From: Haematococcus lacustris | Lineage: Eukaryota > Chlorophyta > Chlorophyceae > Chlamydomonadales > Haematococcaceae | DNA: 64,000 nucleotides | Direction: 5' to 3' | Assembly (NCBI GenBank): GCA_030144725.1 | Contig: JASKMD010000021.1 | Span: forward strand, 1,695,768 to 1,759,767 | Shown: piece after piece, positions 47,773-59,800 of the stretch | Position numbering within the stretch: the stretch's first letter is position 1 | Layout: each line of letters starts with the position of its first letter | Translations under genes and position numbers: made by a program | Notes under the pieces: generated by a model | The model's database searches: none | The model's input: the letters and a program-made list of their open reading frames with translations, nothing else | Told to the model about the DNA's origin: nothing

Positions 47773-50305
47773 ATGCAATCCCGGCTGTCATCAGCTCTGG
47801 CCCGGGTAGCCAGCTCCCAAGGCTCCCTTCTGCAGCGTCAGCCTACCAGGGAGTTCTTTAGCCCTGCCGTTGTTTGGGCCATGCAAGTGGGAGCCACAGC
47901 TATGCGCCTGGTGCAGCAACATCAGCTGCAACCGGCCTCAGTAGCTGGTTTTGTGGAGGCATGCGTGCTAGCTCTGCAAGAGTACGCAGCTCAGCATGGT
48001 CAGGCTGTAGCCTCCCTGGCAGCGTCCCAGCCGCCAGCTCACCCCTCGCATGCCCTCCACCTCTTCCATGACCACTCTTCCATGCAGGGGAGGCACCTGC
48101 ATGGTCACCTCCTGGCCCAGCCTTTTATGCAGGTTGCTTTTCTGGGTCAGGCTTTCAGAGTGCCTATGGTGCCCCTACCCAGCGGCCCCCCTCCAGGTTC
48201 CATCAAGCTGGTCCTCCACCTTCACTACCCGGAGGGAGCTAAGCAAGGGCTCACAGCAGCCCTCCTGGCCGCAGCTGGGTACTCTGTCAGCGAGGTCAGT
48301 GGGGACGGTTTGCCAGAGGGCCTCCTGCCAGACTCAGTTCTAGTTTTCAGCGAGAGGCTAGGGGCACACCCCAAATCCAGCCCTTTGGCAGGGTCCCTCA
48401 TAGGGTGTGGGGACTTGGTAGAGGCCCTTGTCTTCCCTCCCACCGGCGACAGCTCCCTCTCAGCCCTCCCCAGAGACCTCTCCAACCCCAGGGGGAGGAG
48501 GGGGTGGATTCAGGTCTGGGGAGAGGACGGTACCCTCCGCCACCCGGGCCCCACAGCTAGAAGCAGGGTTACCCTTACCCACGCTCCCCCTCACCCACCC
48601 ACTGCTTCTCTTTCCCAGCGCACCACAGCGGGGGGTGGCCCGGCTGGGGCGGAGGGGGCAGGTCATGCTCAGGGGTCCCACAGCCAGCAGCAGCTGGCAG
48701 GCCAGGCCGCCCCAGCCCCCCCTCCACACCCACCTGCTGCCACCCCCCCCCAGCGCACCACAGCGGGGGGTGGCCCGGCTGGGGCGGAGGGGGCAGGTCA
48801 TGCTCAGGGGTCCCACAGCCAGCAGCAGCTGGCAGGCCAGGCCGCCCCAGCCCCCCCTCCACACCCACCTGCTGCCACCCCCCCCCCAGCACACCACAGC
48901 GGGGGGTGGCCCGGCTGGGGCGGAGGGGGCAGGTCATGCTCAGGGGTCCCACAGCCAGCAGCAGCTGGCAAGCCAGGCCGTCTCTACCCCCTCTCCCAAC
49001 TCACCCGATGCCATCGCTCACCCTAGGTCACGACCTCCCCGCTTTGACCCCTCCTGGGGCCCCTTGCCCTCAGCCAAGGCGAGTGAGAAGGGTGGGGCCC
49101 AGGTTAAGGGTGGGGTTGCCCTCAGGCAGGGCCATGCTCTCTCACCCCCCCCTGGCCGTGGCGGTGTAGCGGGCATCTCTTGCCCACCCCACACACCCCC
49201 TACACACTCTCTGCTTAGCGCTGCTTCGGGAGGCACCAAGGCTGGGGATGAGGACCTAGCACAGCCGTTGAGCTCCCCGCCACGGCAGGTAGGCCAGGTG
49301 GTGCCACCCCCCCTTAACCCACCCATCGCCCCCACCTCCCCATGCTCATCTCCAGCCTCCTTCTTGGTGGGACCAGAGGCTGCTGGTCTCTCCCAAAGCC
49401 AGTTCTCTCAAGCGGTTCAGGCCACCCATTACCCCCCCCTCAGGCACTCCAGGCCCCTCCCCACCCAACGCACCTCTCCTCTTCCCTATCCACAAGGTGC
49501 TCAGTGCCAGCAGCAGCTGACAGGGCCTGTCGCCCCGGCCCCTCCCTCCCATCCACCCTCGTCTCCACCCTCCCAACATGTCGGTCGCCAGCCCAAACGA
49601 TCTCGCCCGGGTGCCCTGCACCTCAATGGAGACCTTGGCCTTGTCAGCAGGTCAGCCCCTCCTGAGAGTGCTACAGAGGTGGGGGAGCACCTTGCCGCTC
49701 ACAGTGTCACCGGCTCCCCGTCCAAACGTTTGCGTGTGGGCTTACCGCCGGGGACTAGTGCGGGGCCTAGGGCTGAGGCCGCTCTGCTGGGTAGGCAGGG
49801 CAGCTCAAGGGGGCTCAAGCCAGCCTGGCGTCCCTCCCACCTCCTTTTCTCTCTCCCCTCCCCTACCCTCTCCCCAACCACTACCTCCAAACCTCTACTC
49901 CAAGCTTCCATGCCCCGGGAGTCCACCCTCGCCCCGCCCCCTCCTTACCCCAGGCAAGCCCCCTCCCCCTCAGGTTGCCCCTCGCCTACCCTCCCCCCTG
50001 AGCATCGTGGCCCCTCTGCCCCTCTAGGGACCAGATTTGGAGTTCTCTCTGATTTGGAGTCCCTCGTGAGCAGCGAGGATGGAGACGACAGCGATTGGCA
50101 GTCCCTTCCTAACAGCGGTGCTTCCACTCCGCGGGGCTTGGCTCGCCCAGTGAGCCCCACCTCTTGCCCTCCCCCCACCACCTCCCCCATCCCTTCCCCT
50201 ACCCTCAGCCCCCCAGCCACCGTCCTGGGTGACAGCCACGACCGCACATGGCAACGCCTCTTTGATCCAGCACGCGTAGCCCGCGCGGGGGCCAACCAAG
50301 ACTAA
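47773..50305 (+). CDS. LINE ORF1 protein, frameshifted
   Basis: The ATG at 47773 (MQSRLSSALARVASSQ) starts a frame with a possibly folded N-terminal part (PAVVWAMQVGATAMRL, IKLVLHLHYPEGAKQGL) and then a Pro/Gly/Ser-rich region. Three copies of a 135-bp repeat (from 48617, 48752 and 48888) encode GHAQGSHSQQQLAGQ. The third starts 136 bp after the second because of one extra C in a C run (near 48881-48887). The first two repeats are read in one frame and the third in the next, where reading continues to TAA at 50303. ORF1 was therefore a single frame before this indel. No zinc knuckle or RRM was recognised. ORF1 proteins of L1 elements bind RNA; that role is assumed from position. Confidence 0.65.
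48617..49000. repeat. 135-bp in-frame repeat within ORF1, about 2.8 copies
   Basis: Units start at 48617, 48752 and 48888 and are almost identical; spacing is 135 and then 136 bp. The one-base difference lies in a run of C and breaks ORF1. Confidence 0.9.
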
Positions 50306-50307
50306 CC

Positions 50308-52274
50308 ATGCAGCGCCCAGGGGTGGCCCCCTTTTTTGAGGCGGTCACTCTGAACGTCCAAGGCCTGACCCACCCCCATAAGTTTCAGGCCATCCTGGAC
50401 TGGGCAGCGGACAGCCCCGCCCAGGTGTTCTTCCTGCAAGAGTGCCACCGGGCAGAGTGTGTGTGGAAGTGGGCAGAGTCGGCCACGGGGGCCAAGCCTT
50501 GCTGGAGGGGGCTTTGGTTCTACACCCCAGGTACTGGCTACTCCCAGGGTTGCCTAGCCCTCTTTAAGCCCTCTACCATCCTGGTTGGCTGCAGCCAGGT
50601 ACATCTCCAGGTGGCCGGGGCCCAGGGGCGGGTTCTGAGGGTGGACGCGCAGTTGGCAGGCAGGCCAGCCTCGCTCGTGTGCGTTTATGCCCCAGCCCAA
50701 GCGTCACAACGCGCAGCTTTCTTCAGCACCTGCCTCCCGGCTTGCCTTCCCCTTGCTTCTGAACGGAGGCTTGTCATCATGGGCGGAGATTTCAACTGTA
50801 TTCTTTCCCCTGGGGACAAGGTGGGCACACCCCGGGGGGGGAGCACCGCTCACCCTGTGGGTTGGTTGGGCAGCAGGGGCCAAGGGGCCCAGCAGCTGCA
50901 GGAGCTGGTTACAGAGCGGGGCCTAGTCGATGCCTGGCGCCACCTACGTCCTGGTACCCGCGACTTCACCCACTTCAGCACCCCTTGGCAAACGGGGGGA
51001 CGGCTTGACCGTTGGTACATTCCGGCCGAGCTAGTGGAGTGGCAGCTGGACAGCTCCATCCTGGGCCTTAAGCCAGTGCACACAGATCACGCTGCCGTCT
51101 CCCTGGCTGTGTGCCCCCCTAACCTCCCCCTCACCGCCCCAGCCCCCTGGCAGCTGCACCCTGCTTACCTTGACGACCCGGACATGATGGACCGCCTACA
51201 GAGCTTTCTGCAAAGAGAGGCAGCTAGCCATGAAGCCCAGATGTCCAGCCTCCCAAGCCCCCTACCGAGAGATTTGCACAGAGCACGGTGGGCACATATT
51301 AAGCAGGGGCTAGCCCTTCACGCTCAGCGGTTCATCCGTGACCGTCGCCGTGCCCAGCGTGCCCTCCAGCAAGCCAGGGAGAGAGCAGCCCATGCAGCCC
51401 GGACCCACTTGGTGCAACAGTTGTTGGAGGTAGAGCAGCTCGGGGAGGCGGCGCTTCAGGCAGCCGTTGTGGTGGGCGAGGCCACGGCGCTTGTGGGGGT
51501 CACAGACCGGGCTGAGGCAGCGCAACGTTCCTTGCAAGCCAGCGCTGTCTTGGACCAGGTTTACGGTGACTCCTCTTCCTTCTATTTTTACCTCCGCCAC
51601 CAGTCAGCACACACCCCAACTCTGATCACTTCCCTTCACCTCCCTGACCTGCCGGACCAAGTGGCTGACCTTACCACCACCCACGGCGTCCAAGCTGCCT
51701 GTCATGCCTTCCAATCGCACTTCTCCGCTGCCTCTCCCCTCGGGGTCTATGCGGCCAAACCAGTTGTCCCTGCCGCTCGGGACACCCTCCTAGCCAGCCT
51801 CACCTCCCGCCTCACTCCCACCCAAGCCGACAGCAGCGAGGGGCCGGGGGGGGACCCCATGCTGTCAGAGGAGGAGCTAGGCCGCGCCCTCCAGGGCTGC
51901 GCCCACAGCAAAGCCCCAGGGAAGGATGGTTTGCCTATGGAGGTGTACGACCGGCTGTGGCCCCTGCTCCGCCCCCCGCTTATGGCCATGCTCCGTGAGG
52001 CCTTGGCGGACACGTCCAGCCCAGCCCCCCTAGCAGAGTTCCTCACTGGCCTGGTCACCCTAGTTCCCAAAGCCGGCAAGCCAAGGGACCAAGTGACTGG
52101 CTATCGGCCCATAACCTTGCTCAATTGCGATGTGCGGTTGGTGGCCCGGGCGCTGGAGGACCGGTTGCAGCGGCCTCTTGACCTCCTAGTGTCCCCTTCC
52201 CAATCAGCCTTCATCCTAGGGCGGGACATCGGCGACAATGTGCAGTTTCACCTCAGCCTGCTGGAGTACCTCAG
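50308..52274 (+). CDS. LINE ORF2: APE endonuclease and truncated reverse transcriptase
   Basis: ATG at 50308, two bases after the ORF1 stop. Residues 1-280 are an exonuclease-endonuclease-phosphatase domain: VTLNVQGLTHPHK, FFLQECHR (catalytic E), VIMGGDFNCIL, LDRWYIP and the final HTDHAAVSL. A helical linker follows, then the N-terminal RT motifs KAPGKDGLPMEVYDRLWP, LVTLVPKAGK, GYRPITLLNCDVRLVARAL and SPSQSAFILGRDI. The natural frame breaks at LLEYLS (52274) where the gypsy LTR begins; VTK and the stop belong to the LTR. The catalytic YxDD is absent from the window. These enzymes nick DNA and copy the element's RNA at the nick. The motif order fits the L1 clade. Confidence 0.9.
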
Positions 52275-52501
52275 TGTCACAAAGTAGCAATGCCAATGGG
52301 CATACTTGCCCGCGGAAATAGTGAAGTAGTGCTTGGGTCGCTCCTTCCTCGCGACTCAACGTCCGTAGCTTCCTTTAGGGGTTAATCTCTTGTTGCCCTT
52401 GCACCAAGTCCCCGTTAGCTCTACGGCCCGCGGTGGTATTTCACCGTCACACTTCGTGTAAACAGATGTTAGGCCTCTCCCGAGCCATGCACTCTGTTAC
52501 A
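52275..52501 (-). repeat. 3' LTR of second gypsy element (about 227 bp)
   Basis: Defined by TGTCACA at 52275 and TGTTACA ending at 52501 (inverted TG...CA), by the sudden end of the LINE frame at its left and the polypurine tract at its right. The partner LTR is outside the window. Confidence 0.65.
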
Positions 52502-52514
52502 ATCCCCCCGACTT
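52502..52514 (-). other. Polypurine tract of second gypsy element
   Basis: The minus strand reads AAGTCGGGGGGAT directly before the 3' LTR. Confidence 0.65.
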
Positions 52515-53017
52515 GGCCAAAACCCGTCCTCGGGATAAAAGACCAAGGGAGCTCCATTCCACGAGGTAGCTAGTCTCAGGAGGGCTCCGGCAGTGTTGGT
52601 GCACAGGATTAGAATCATTGCGTGATCAGCGCGAATGCTCTGGGCGTGTTCGGACCGGTACCGAGTTGTTACGCCGCACCAAGGACGACAGTGCACACAT
52701 ACAGACGACTAAGAGCATTTTCGCTCATGAAAGCCCTGCTTACACTGTTTGGGAGGTGCACACATACAGCAACCAGGGTCCTGCTCACACCACGTCTGGT
52801 GTGCACATACAGACGACCACATAGTCCTGCTTGCACTCCTGTCCTTATGTCACTGCACTGTGCTCTATGACAATTAACACTGGGGCTTTGCAACAACCGC
52901 GCAGCTTGTCATGCACTTGTCAAATGTGAAGCTCATGTTCACCATGGAGCAAACACAAATGCTTCGACACCCATGAGGTGCCGGCAGCTACTTCATCTGG
53001 CCTGATGAGTAGAGGGA
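52515..53017 (-). other. 3' non-coding part of second gypsy element
   Basis: No gene. Three copies of a CACATACAGACGAC / CACATACAGCAACC motif (about 52694-52820) occur with GTCCTGCTCACAC and CCTGCTTACAC between them. Confidence 0.6.
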
Positions 53018-53329
53018 CTAGATGATCTCGGGGGTCGGGATCAAAGTACCTTTGTATTCTTTGATGAGATCCTTGGATATGTTCTTGGCAGGTTCCCATA
53101 AGTCGTGCTCGGGGCCATAGCCAGCCCACCTGACCAAGTATTCAACTCGACCCTTGACGGTCCTATGTTTCAGGATGCGCTCGACCAGGAACCACTGACC
53201 GTCGCCCAAGTCAAGGGGAGGAGGGGGTAGGATCATCCCCGGCCCATCTCTGTGGAGCTTGAGCTTAGACACATGGAATACATCATGTATCTTGAACCCA
53301 TCGGGAAGCTTGACCCTGTAGGCTACTTC
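53018..53329 (-). CDS. pol: Pol C-terminal part (integrase end and chromodomain) of second gypsy element
   Basis: The frame reads EVAYRVKLPDGFKIHDVFHV, the usual end of the gypsy integrase, then a chromodomain (VERILKHRTVKGRVEYLVRW, GYGPEHDLWEPAKN) and a stop at 53018. It is the continuation of the pol part ending at 60320, separated by the 6,990-bp element. With the insertion and one TC duplication removed, KIN/EVAYR joins in frame. Confidence 0.9.
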   Translation of the reverse strand, partial: EVAYRVKLPDGFKIHDVFHVSKLKLHRDGPGMILPPPPLDLGDGQWFLVERILKHRTVKGRVEYLVRWAGYGPEHDLWEPAKNISKDLIKEYKGTLIPTPEII

Positions 53330-53479
53330 CACTCGCGCCGATTAAGGCCGGAAGTCGCCTACGTCAATTCTTCCCGGGAGGCATACTGCAGATAGCCCCA
53401 GGAAAGGCCGACTCATCGCCGTTGAAATCATTGAAAAACTCCAAGTTGTTGCGATGTTATAACTATTTGAAAAGTTACC

Positions 53480-54335
53480 TAACCCTGTACAGGGTCCTAG
53501 GCCACAGGGTTCTGCCGCACGGCTACAGGGTTTTGCGACGTTTTTTTTACAGGGTTCTGCCGCACGGCTACAGGGTCCTACGACATTTTTTTACAGGGTT
53601 CTGCCGCACGGCTACAGGGTCCTGCGACATTTTTTCACAGGGTTCTGCCGCACGGCTACAGGGTCCTGCGACATTTTTTTACAGGGTTCTGCCGCACGGC
53701 TACAGGGTCCTGCGACTTTTTTTTACAGGGTTCTGCCGCACGGCTACAGGGTCCTGCGACATTTTTTCACAGGGTTCTGCCGCACGGCTACAGGGTCCTG
53801 CGACATTTTTTTACAGGGTTCTGCCGCACGGCTACAGGGTCCTGCGACTTTTTTTTACAGGGTTCTGCCGCACGGCTACAGGGTCCTGCGACATTTTTTC
53901 ACAGGGTTCTGCCGCACGGCTACAGGGTCCTGCGACATTTTTTTACAGGGTTCTGTCGCACGGCTACAGGGTCCTGCGACATTTTTTCACAGGGTTCTGC
54001 CGCACGGCTACAGGGTCCTGCGACATTTTTTTACAGGGTTCTGCCGCACGGCTACAGGGTCCTGCGACATTTTTTTACAGGGTTCTGCCGCACGGCTACA
54101 GGGTCCTGCGACATTTTTTCACAGGGTTCTGCCGCACGGCTACAGGGTCCTGCGACATTTTTTCACAGGGTTCTGCCGCACGGCTACAGGGTCCTGCTAC
54201 ATTTTTTTACAGGGTTCTGCCGCACGGCTACAGGGTCCTGCGACATTTTTTCACAGGGTTCTGCCGCACGGCTACAGGGTCCTGCGACATTTTTTCACAG
54301 GGTTCTGCCGCACGGCTACAGGGTCCTGCGACAAT
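53480..54335. repeat. 44-bp tandem repeat, about 19 copies
   Basis: Unit ACAGGGTTCTGCCGCACGGC then TACAGGGTCCTGCGACA and a T run of 5-8. Small changes in the T run and single substitutions mark the copies. Because the unit has no stop in any plus frame, an open frame of 323 codons crosses it; it is not considered a gene. Confidence 0.95.
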
Positions 54336-54419
54336 GTCCTACGACACTTTGCCTATGCCCATGCCTATGACCTTGCCATGCTCATGCCTATGACCTTGCC
54401 TATGCCCATGGCACCCAAT

Positions 54420-54525
54420 CAGGTTGGGCTAGGCTGGGCTAGGCTAGGCTAGGCTAGGCTAGCCTGGGGTAGGCTAGACTAGGCTAGGCTAGGCTAGGCT
54501 GGGCTGGGCTGGGCTAGGCTTGGCT
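54420..54525. repeat. (GGCTA)n / (GGCTG)n pentamer array
   Basis: About twenty GGCTA or GGCTG units with some variants. Confidence 0.9.
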
Positions 54526-54734
54526 CCAGGTTGCCCGCTCCAGGCTGCCCGCTCCAAGCTGGTATGCCAAGGGCTGCTGTGCGGGGTAGGTGCCTTGCTG
54601 CCTGGCTACTGGGTAGGGTTAGACCATCAGACCTGCGGCAGCAAGAGGCATCCTTGCACTTAGGCTTGGCACTGGGGACCACTCATGTGCAGGGACTGGC
54701 CACTTACAGTTATGCTCCATGTCACGCCGCCATA

Positions 54735-55045
54735 TGGGAGCAGCAGCAGCAGGGGAGCAGCAGCAACAGCAGCAGCAGCAGCAGCAGGGGCAGCAGCAGC
54801 ATGGGCAGCAGCATGGGCAGCAGCAACAGCAGCAGCAGCAGGGGCAGCAGCAACAGTAGGGGTGCAGGGGGGCTACAGCAGCAGGGGGGCAGCAGCAGCA
54901 GCAGCAGCAACAGCAGCAGGGGGGCAGCAGCAGCAGGGGGGCAGGGGGCAGGGGAGCAGCAGCAGGGGGCCAGCCTCACCTATGTCTGCAGCAGCACTTG
55001 CAGCAGCAGCAGCAGCGGCAGCAGCAGCAGCAGCAGCGGCGGCGT
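54735..55045. repeat. Imperfect (AGC)n with GGGG interruptions
   Basis: AGC runs broken by GGGGGGC and AAC; open on both strands only because of composition. Confidence 0.9.
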
Positions 55046-55616
55046 GGTGTGGGGAGGGGTGATTGGGGCGGTGTGGCGCTCACCAAGCGATGTGGCTACG
55101 CCATGGTACACGTTTCTTGCTCTCACTAAAAGCAGGCAAGAGCTTGGTTTGGATCAGCAAGCACATTAGCAGCAACAGTAGCAAGCAGCAGGAGCACGCT
55201 ACTGAGTGGTGCCGGCAGCAGAGTGGACAAACCTACTGCCCGCATGCTGCTCATTACTTGCCTCTCGCCTTTCGCACTTGCTGCGGGTTGCTACTCCTTG
55301 CCACCGCTCATGTGAGAGGGGGCAGTGTGGCATGGGAGGAGGAGGGTGGGAGGGAGCGAGGGTTGCAATGGGGAGGCTAGGGGGTGGGGAGGAGAGCAGT
55401 GGGGGGGTGAGGTGGTGGCTGCCATGCCGTGTGAAGGAAGGGGAATTGAAAGGGAGGGGGAGGGAGGTGATAATGGAAGGGGATATGGGGAGTGGCTGCC
55501 TCCGGACTGCTCGTACAGTGCGCATAGGGGGGCATTAGGGGCTTAGGGGCGGGGCGGGGGGAAATGTCTTGATGAAATGTACATGGGTTGGGGGAGGGGG
55601 AAGTGTATCGATAAAC

Positions 55617-56157
55617 TGGGAGGGGGTGGTTGTATAGGGGGTGGGGGAGAAGAGGTGCCCATCAGACCTGCAGCCAAGGGGCGTGCACGTGTGGCAGGGA
55701 GATCAGGCTGGGCACTGAGTGGCAGCCACTTACCGGTAGCCACCAGCAACCACTCACTGGCAGAGAGCAGGGAGTGAAAGAGTCAGGAAGAAGAGGGGCA
55801 AGGGGGCGCCTGTGTGTGTGGAGGTGGGAAGGTGGTGGTAGTGATGCCAAGGTACCAAGGTAAGTAGGAGGAGGTCTGCTCTTGGCTGCTGGGAAGGGTA
55901 GGGAGGGAAGGGCAGGTGGCTGCGATGTCAGGGGGAGGTGACGGGGAGAAGGGGGGAGGCTCGATGAGGGAAGGCTCCAGGGAAGGCAGGGAGGGGAGGC
56001 GGGAGGAAGTGTATTGCAATCTGGGAGGGGGTGGTTGTCTAGGGATGTGGGGTAGGGAGGGGAGGTGCCCATCAGACCTACAGCCAAGGGGCGTGCACGT
56101 AGGGTAGGAGATCAAGCTAGGAAACGGGTGTTAGCCACTTGCTGGTTGCCACTCATT
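55617..56157. repeat. Direct duplication of about 140 bp (55617-55757 and 56019-56157)
   Basis: Both copies contain GGGAGGGGGTGGTTGT, GAGGTGCCCATCAGACCT, CAGCCAAGGGGCGTGCACGT and AGCCACTT. They lie in a very G-rich stretch (55300-56330) without a convincing gene. Confidence 0.75.
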
Positions 56158-56784
56158 CCTTACCTGTAGCCACTCACCGCTTGCTCCGTGCTTCTTGCTT
56201 TGTGCTCACCTCCATGCTCCATCCTCATTGGCTTGTACCTTGGTTTTACCTTTGTAGTGGGACGAGCTGCAATGGGGAGGGTACGTGGTGGTGAAAGTGG
56301 GGGAGGGAGGGGATGTGTAGGAGGACCTGCGGTGACATGTTGCAAGTCAGTTAGTGCTATTGCGAGGTGTTGCGTTGCGTTGCGTTCAATTGCATTGCGT
56401 TGAGTTGTACTGCGTTGCGATCTTGAGGCTGGCTGCTACGTCTGCGAGGCCTGCTAGGCAAGCCGCTAGCTGCATGCGAGGGTGGCTGCGAAGTACTGTG
56501 CTACGTGGCTGCAAACTTGGCTGGGAGGTTGGCCGCTATGGGACGTGGCTGCAATGTGTCAAGCGAGATTGGCCGCCTGGCTGCGATGTTATCTGCGGGA
56601 AAAGGTTGGCTGCATAGCTTGGTTCCTGGCTGCTCCTGGCTGCTAATGCCAGCTTGACGGGGCAACCTAATTTCCTTCGCGATTCCTTTGCTTCCTTCGC
56701 GGTTCCTTTGCGAAACCTCCATGCCAGCCTCCATGCAACATGATGTTTTTATATGCAACATGATGGTCCAGTAACTCCCCAACG

Positions 56785-56872
56785 ACTGAGATTTACACTT
56801 TGGCCCGAGAGAGACCTGTACTCCTCAAAGTCATAGCAGCCTACATACCTAGTTTCAGACCTGAAAGTATGA
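56785..56872. repeat. 85-bp segment repeated at 60193-60280
   Basis: Both copies read TTACACTTTGGCCC..AGAGAG, then CATCCTC or TACTCCTC, and ACATACC.AGTTTCAGACCT. One copy stands just before the large satellite and the other between the satellite and the right terminus, so the pair brackets the array. Confidence 0.8.
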
Positions 56873-56964
56873 GCCACAGGTGACCCTCCGCAGGGTCAGG
56901 ATTGCCTAGGTCGTGAGCCACAGTTGCCTAGGAAATGTCTAGGAAAGTGAGCCAGCTGTGTGGT

Positions 56965-59790
56965 GAGGGGCCAGAACCCTGTGGTGCCAGGACCCTGTGG
57001 TGAGGGGCCAGAACCCTGTGGTGCCAGGACCCTGTGGTGTGGTGCCAGGACCCTGTGGTGTGGTGCCAGGACCCTGTGAGCCAGAACCCTGTGGTGAGGG
57101 GCCAGGACCCTGTAAGCCAGGACCCTGTGGTGAGGGGCCAGAACCCTGTGGTGCCAGGACCCTGTGGTGAGGGGCCAGAACCCTGTGGTGCCAGGACCCT
57201 GTGGTGAGGGGCCAGGACCCTGTAAGCCAGGACCCTGTGGGCCAGAACCCTGTGGTGAGGGGCCAGGACCCTGTAAGCCAGGACCCTGTGGTGAGGGGCC
57301 AGAACCCTGTGGTGCCAGGACCCTGTGGTGAGGGGCCAGGACCCTGTGGGCCAGAACCCTGTGGTGAGGGGCCAGGACCCTGTAAGCCAGGACCCTGTGG
57401 TGAGGGGCCAGAACCCTGTGGTGCCAGGACCCTATGGTGAGGGGCCAGGACCCTGTGGGCCAGAACCCTGTGGTGAGGGGCCAGGACCCTGTAAGCCAGG
57501 ACCCTGTGGTGAGGGGCCAGAACCCTGTGGTGCCAGGACCCTGTGGTGAGGGGCCAGGACCCTGTGGGCCAGAACCCTGTGGTGAGGGGCCAGGACCCTG
57601 TAAGTCAGGACCCTGTGGTGAGGGGCCAGAACCCTGTGGTGCCAGGACCCTGTGGTGAGGGGCCAGGACCCTGTGGGCCAGAACCGTGTGGTGAGGGGCC
57701 AGGACCCTGTAAGCCAGGACCCTGTGGTGAGGGGCCAGAACCCTGTGGTGCCAGGACCCTGTGGTGAGGGGCCAGAACCCTGTGGTGCCAGGACCCTGTG
57801 GTGTGGTGCCAGGACCCTGTGGTGTGGTGCCAGGACCCTGTGAGCCAGAACCCTGTGGTGAGGGGCCAGGACCCTGTAAGCCAGGACCCTGTGGTGAGGG
57901 GCCAGAACCCTGTGGTGCCAGGACCCTGTGGTGAGGGGCCAGGACCCTGTGGGCCAGAACCCTGTGGTGAGGGGCCAGGACCCTGTAAGCCAGGACCCTG
58001 TGGTGAGGGGCCAGAACCCTGTGGTGCCAGGACCCTGTGGTGAGGGGCCAGGACCCTGTGGGCCAGAACCCTGTGGTGAGGGGCCAGGACCCTGTAAGCC
58101 AGGACCCTGTGGTGAGGGGCCAGAACCCTGTGGTGCCAGGACCCTGTGGTGAGGGGCCAGAACCCTGTGGTGCCAGGACCCTGTGGTGAGGGGCCAGGAC
58201 CCTGTAAGCCAGGACCCTGTGGGCCAGAACCCTGTGGTGAGGGGCCAGGACCCTGTAAGCCAGGACCCTGTGGTGAGGGGCCAGAACCCTGTGGTGCCAG
58301 GACCCTGTGGTGAGGGGCCAGGACCCTGTGGGCCAGAACCCTGTGGTGAGGGGCCAGGACCCTGTAAGCCAGGACCCTGTGGTGAGGGGCCAGAACCCTG
58401 TGGTGCCAGGACCCTATGGTGAGGGGCCAGGACCCTGTGGGCCAGAACCCTGTGGTGAGGGGCCAGGACCCTGTAAGCCAGGACCCTGTGGTGAGGGGCC
58501 AGAACCCTGTGGTGCCAGGACCCTGTGGTGAGGGGCCAGGACCCTGTGGGCCAGAACCCTGTGGTGAGGGGCCAGAACCCTGTGGTGCCAGAACCCTGTG
58601 GTGAGGGGCCAGGACCCTGTGGGCCAGAACCCTGTGGTGAGGGGCCAGGACCCTGTAAGCCAGGACCCTGTGGTGAGGGGCCAGAACCCTGTGGTGCCAG
58701 GACCCTGTGGTGAGGGGCCAGAACCCTGTGGTGCCAGGACCCTGTGGTGAGGGGCCAGGACCCTGTAAGCCAGGACCCTGTGGGCCAGAACCCTGTGGTG
58801 AGGGGCCAGGACCCTGTAAGCCAGGACCCTGTGGTGAGGGGCCAGAACCCTGTGGTGCCAGGACCCTGTGGTGAGGGGCCAGGACCCTGTGGGCCAGAAC
58901 CCTGTGGTGAGGGGCCAGGACCCTGTAAGCCAGGACCCTGTGGTGAGGGGCCAGAACCCTGTGGTGCCAGGACCCTATGGTGAGGGGCCAGGACCCTGTG
59001 GGCCAGAACCCTGTGGTGAGGGGCCAGGACCCTGTAAGCCAGGACCCTGTGGTGAGGGGCCAGAACCCTGTGGTGCCAGGACCCTGTGGTGAGGGGCCAG
59101 GACCCTGTGGGCCAGAACCCTGTGGTGAGGGGCCAGAACCCTGTGGTGCCAGAACCCTGTGGTGAGGGGCCAGGACCCTGTGGGCCAGAACCCTGTGGTG
59201 AGGGGCCAGGACCCTGTAAGCCAGGACCCTGTGGTGAGGGGCCAGAACCCTGTGGTGCCAGGACCCTGTGGTGAGGGGCCAGAACCCTGTGGTGCCAGGA
59301 CCCTGTGGTGAGGGGCCAGGACCCTGTAAGCCAGGACCCTGTGGGCCAGAACCCTGTGGTGAGGGGCCAGGACCCTGTAAGCCAGGACCCTGTGGTGAGG
59401 GGCCAGAACCCTGTGGTGCCAGGACCCTGTGGTGAGGGGCCAGGACCCTGTGGGCCAGAACCCTGTGGTGAGGGGCCAGGACCCTGTAAGCCAGGACCCT
59501 GTGGTGAGGGGCCAGAACCCTGTGGTGCCAGGACCCTATGGTGAGGGGCCAGGACCCTGTGGGCCAGAACCCTGTGGTGAGGGGCCAGGACCCTGTAAGC
59601 CAGGACCCTGTGGTGAGGGGCCAGAACCCTGTGGTGCCAGGACCCTGTGGTGAGGGGCCAGGACCCTGTGGGCCAGAACCCTGTGGTGAGGGGCCAGAAC
59701 CCTGTGGTGCCAGAACCCTGTGGTGAGGGGCCAGAACCCTGTGGTGCCAGAACCCTGTGGTGTGGTACCAGGACCCTGTGTAGAAAGACA
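56965..59790. repeat. GGACCCTG satellite with 109-bp and 561-bp higher-order units
   Basis: Blocks such as CCAGGACCCTGTGGTGAGGG and CCAGAACCCTGTGGTG alternate. A 109-bp unit can be followed at 57325, 57434, 57543 and 57652, and a 561-bp higher-order unit begins near 58183, 58744 and 59305 with nearly identical copies. No plus frame longer than about 80 codons occurs, but two minus frames of 803 and 728 codons run through it without stops. Confidence 0.95.
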
Positions 59791-59800
59791 CTCATCGTAG

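Larger units (their letters stand above)
47230..52274 (+). mobile_element. L1-type LINE, 3' part displaced by a gypsy insertion
   Basis: Begins somewhere after the dynamin stop (47054), perhaps at the GCAGTA repeats. It has ORF1, then ORF2 two bases later with an APE-type endonuclease and the first part of a reverse transcriptase. At 52274 the LTR of a Ty3/gypsy element interrupts it, so the catalytic RT motif, 3' UTR and tail must lie beyond 64000. ORF1 carries a one-base insertion in a C run, so the copy is probably inactive. Confidence 0.85.

Noticed and set aside
53422..54393. 323-codon plus frame with YRVLPHG repeats
   Set aside because: It crosses the 44-bp satellite inside a transposon; the pattern cycles through three frames of the same DNA unit.
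55325..56107. Short Gly/Arg and Pro/Leu frames in G-rich DNA
   Set aside because: Composition-driven frames on both strands, with no start context or motif.
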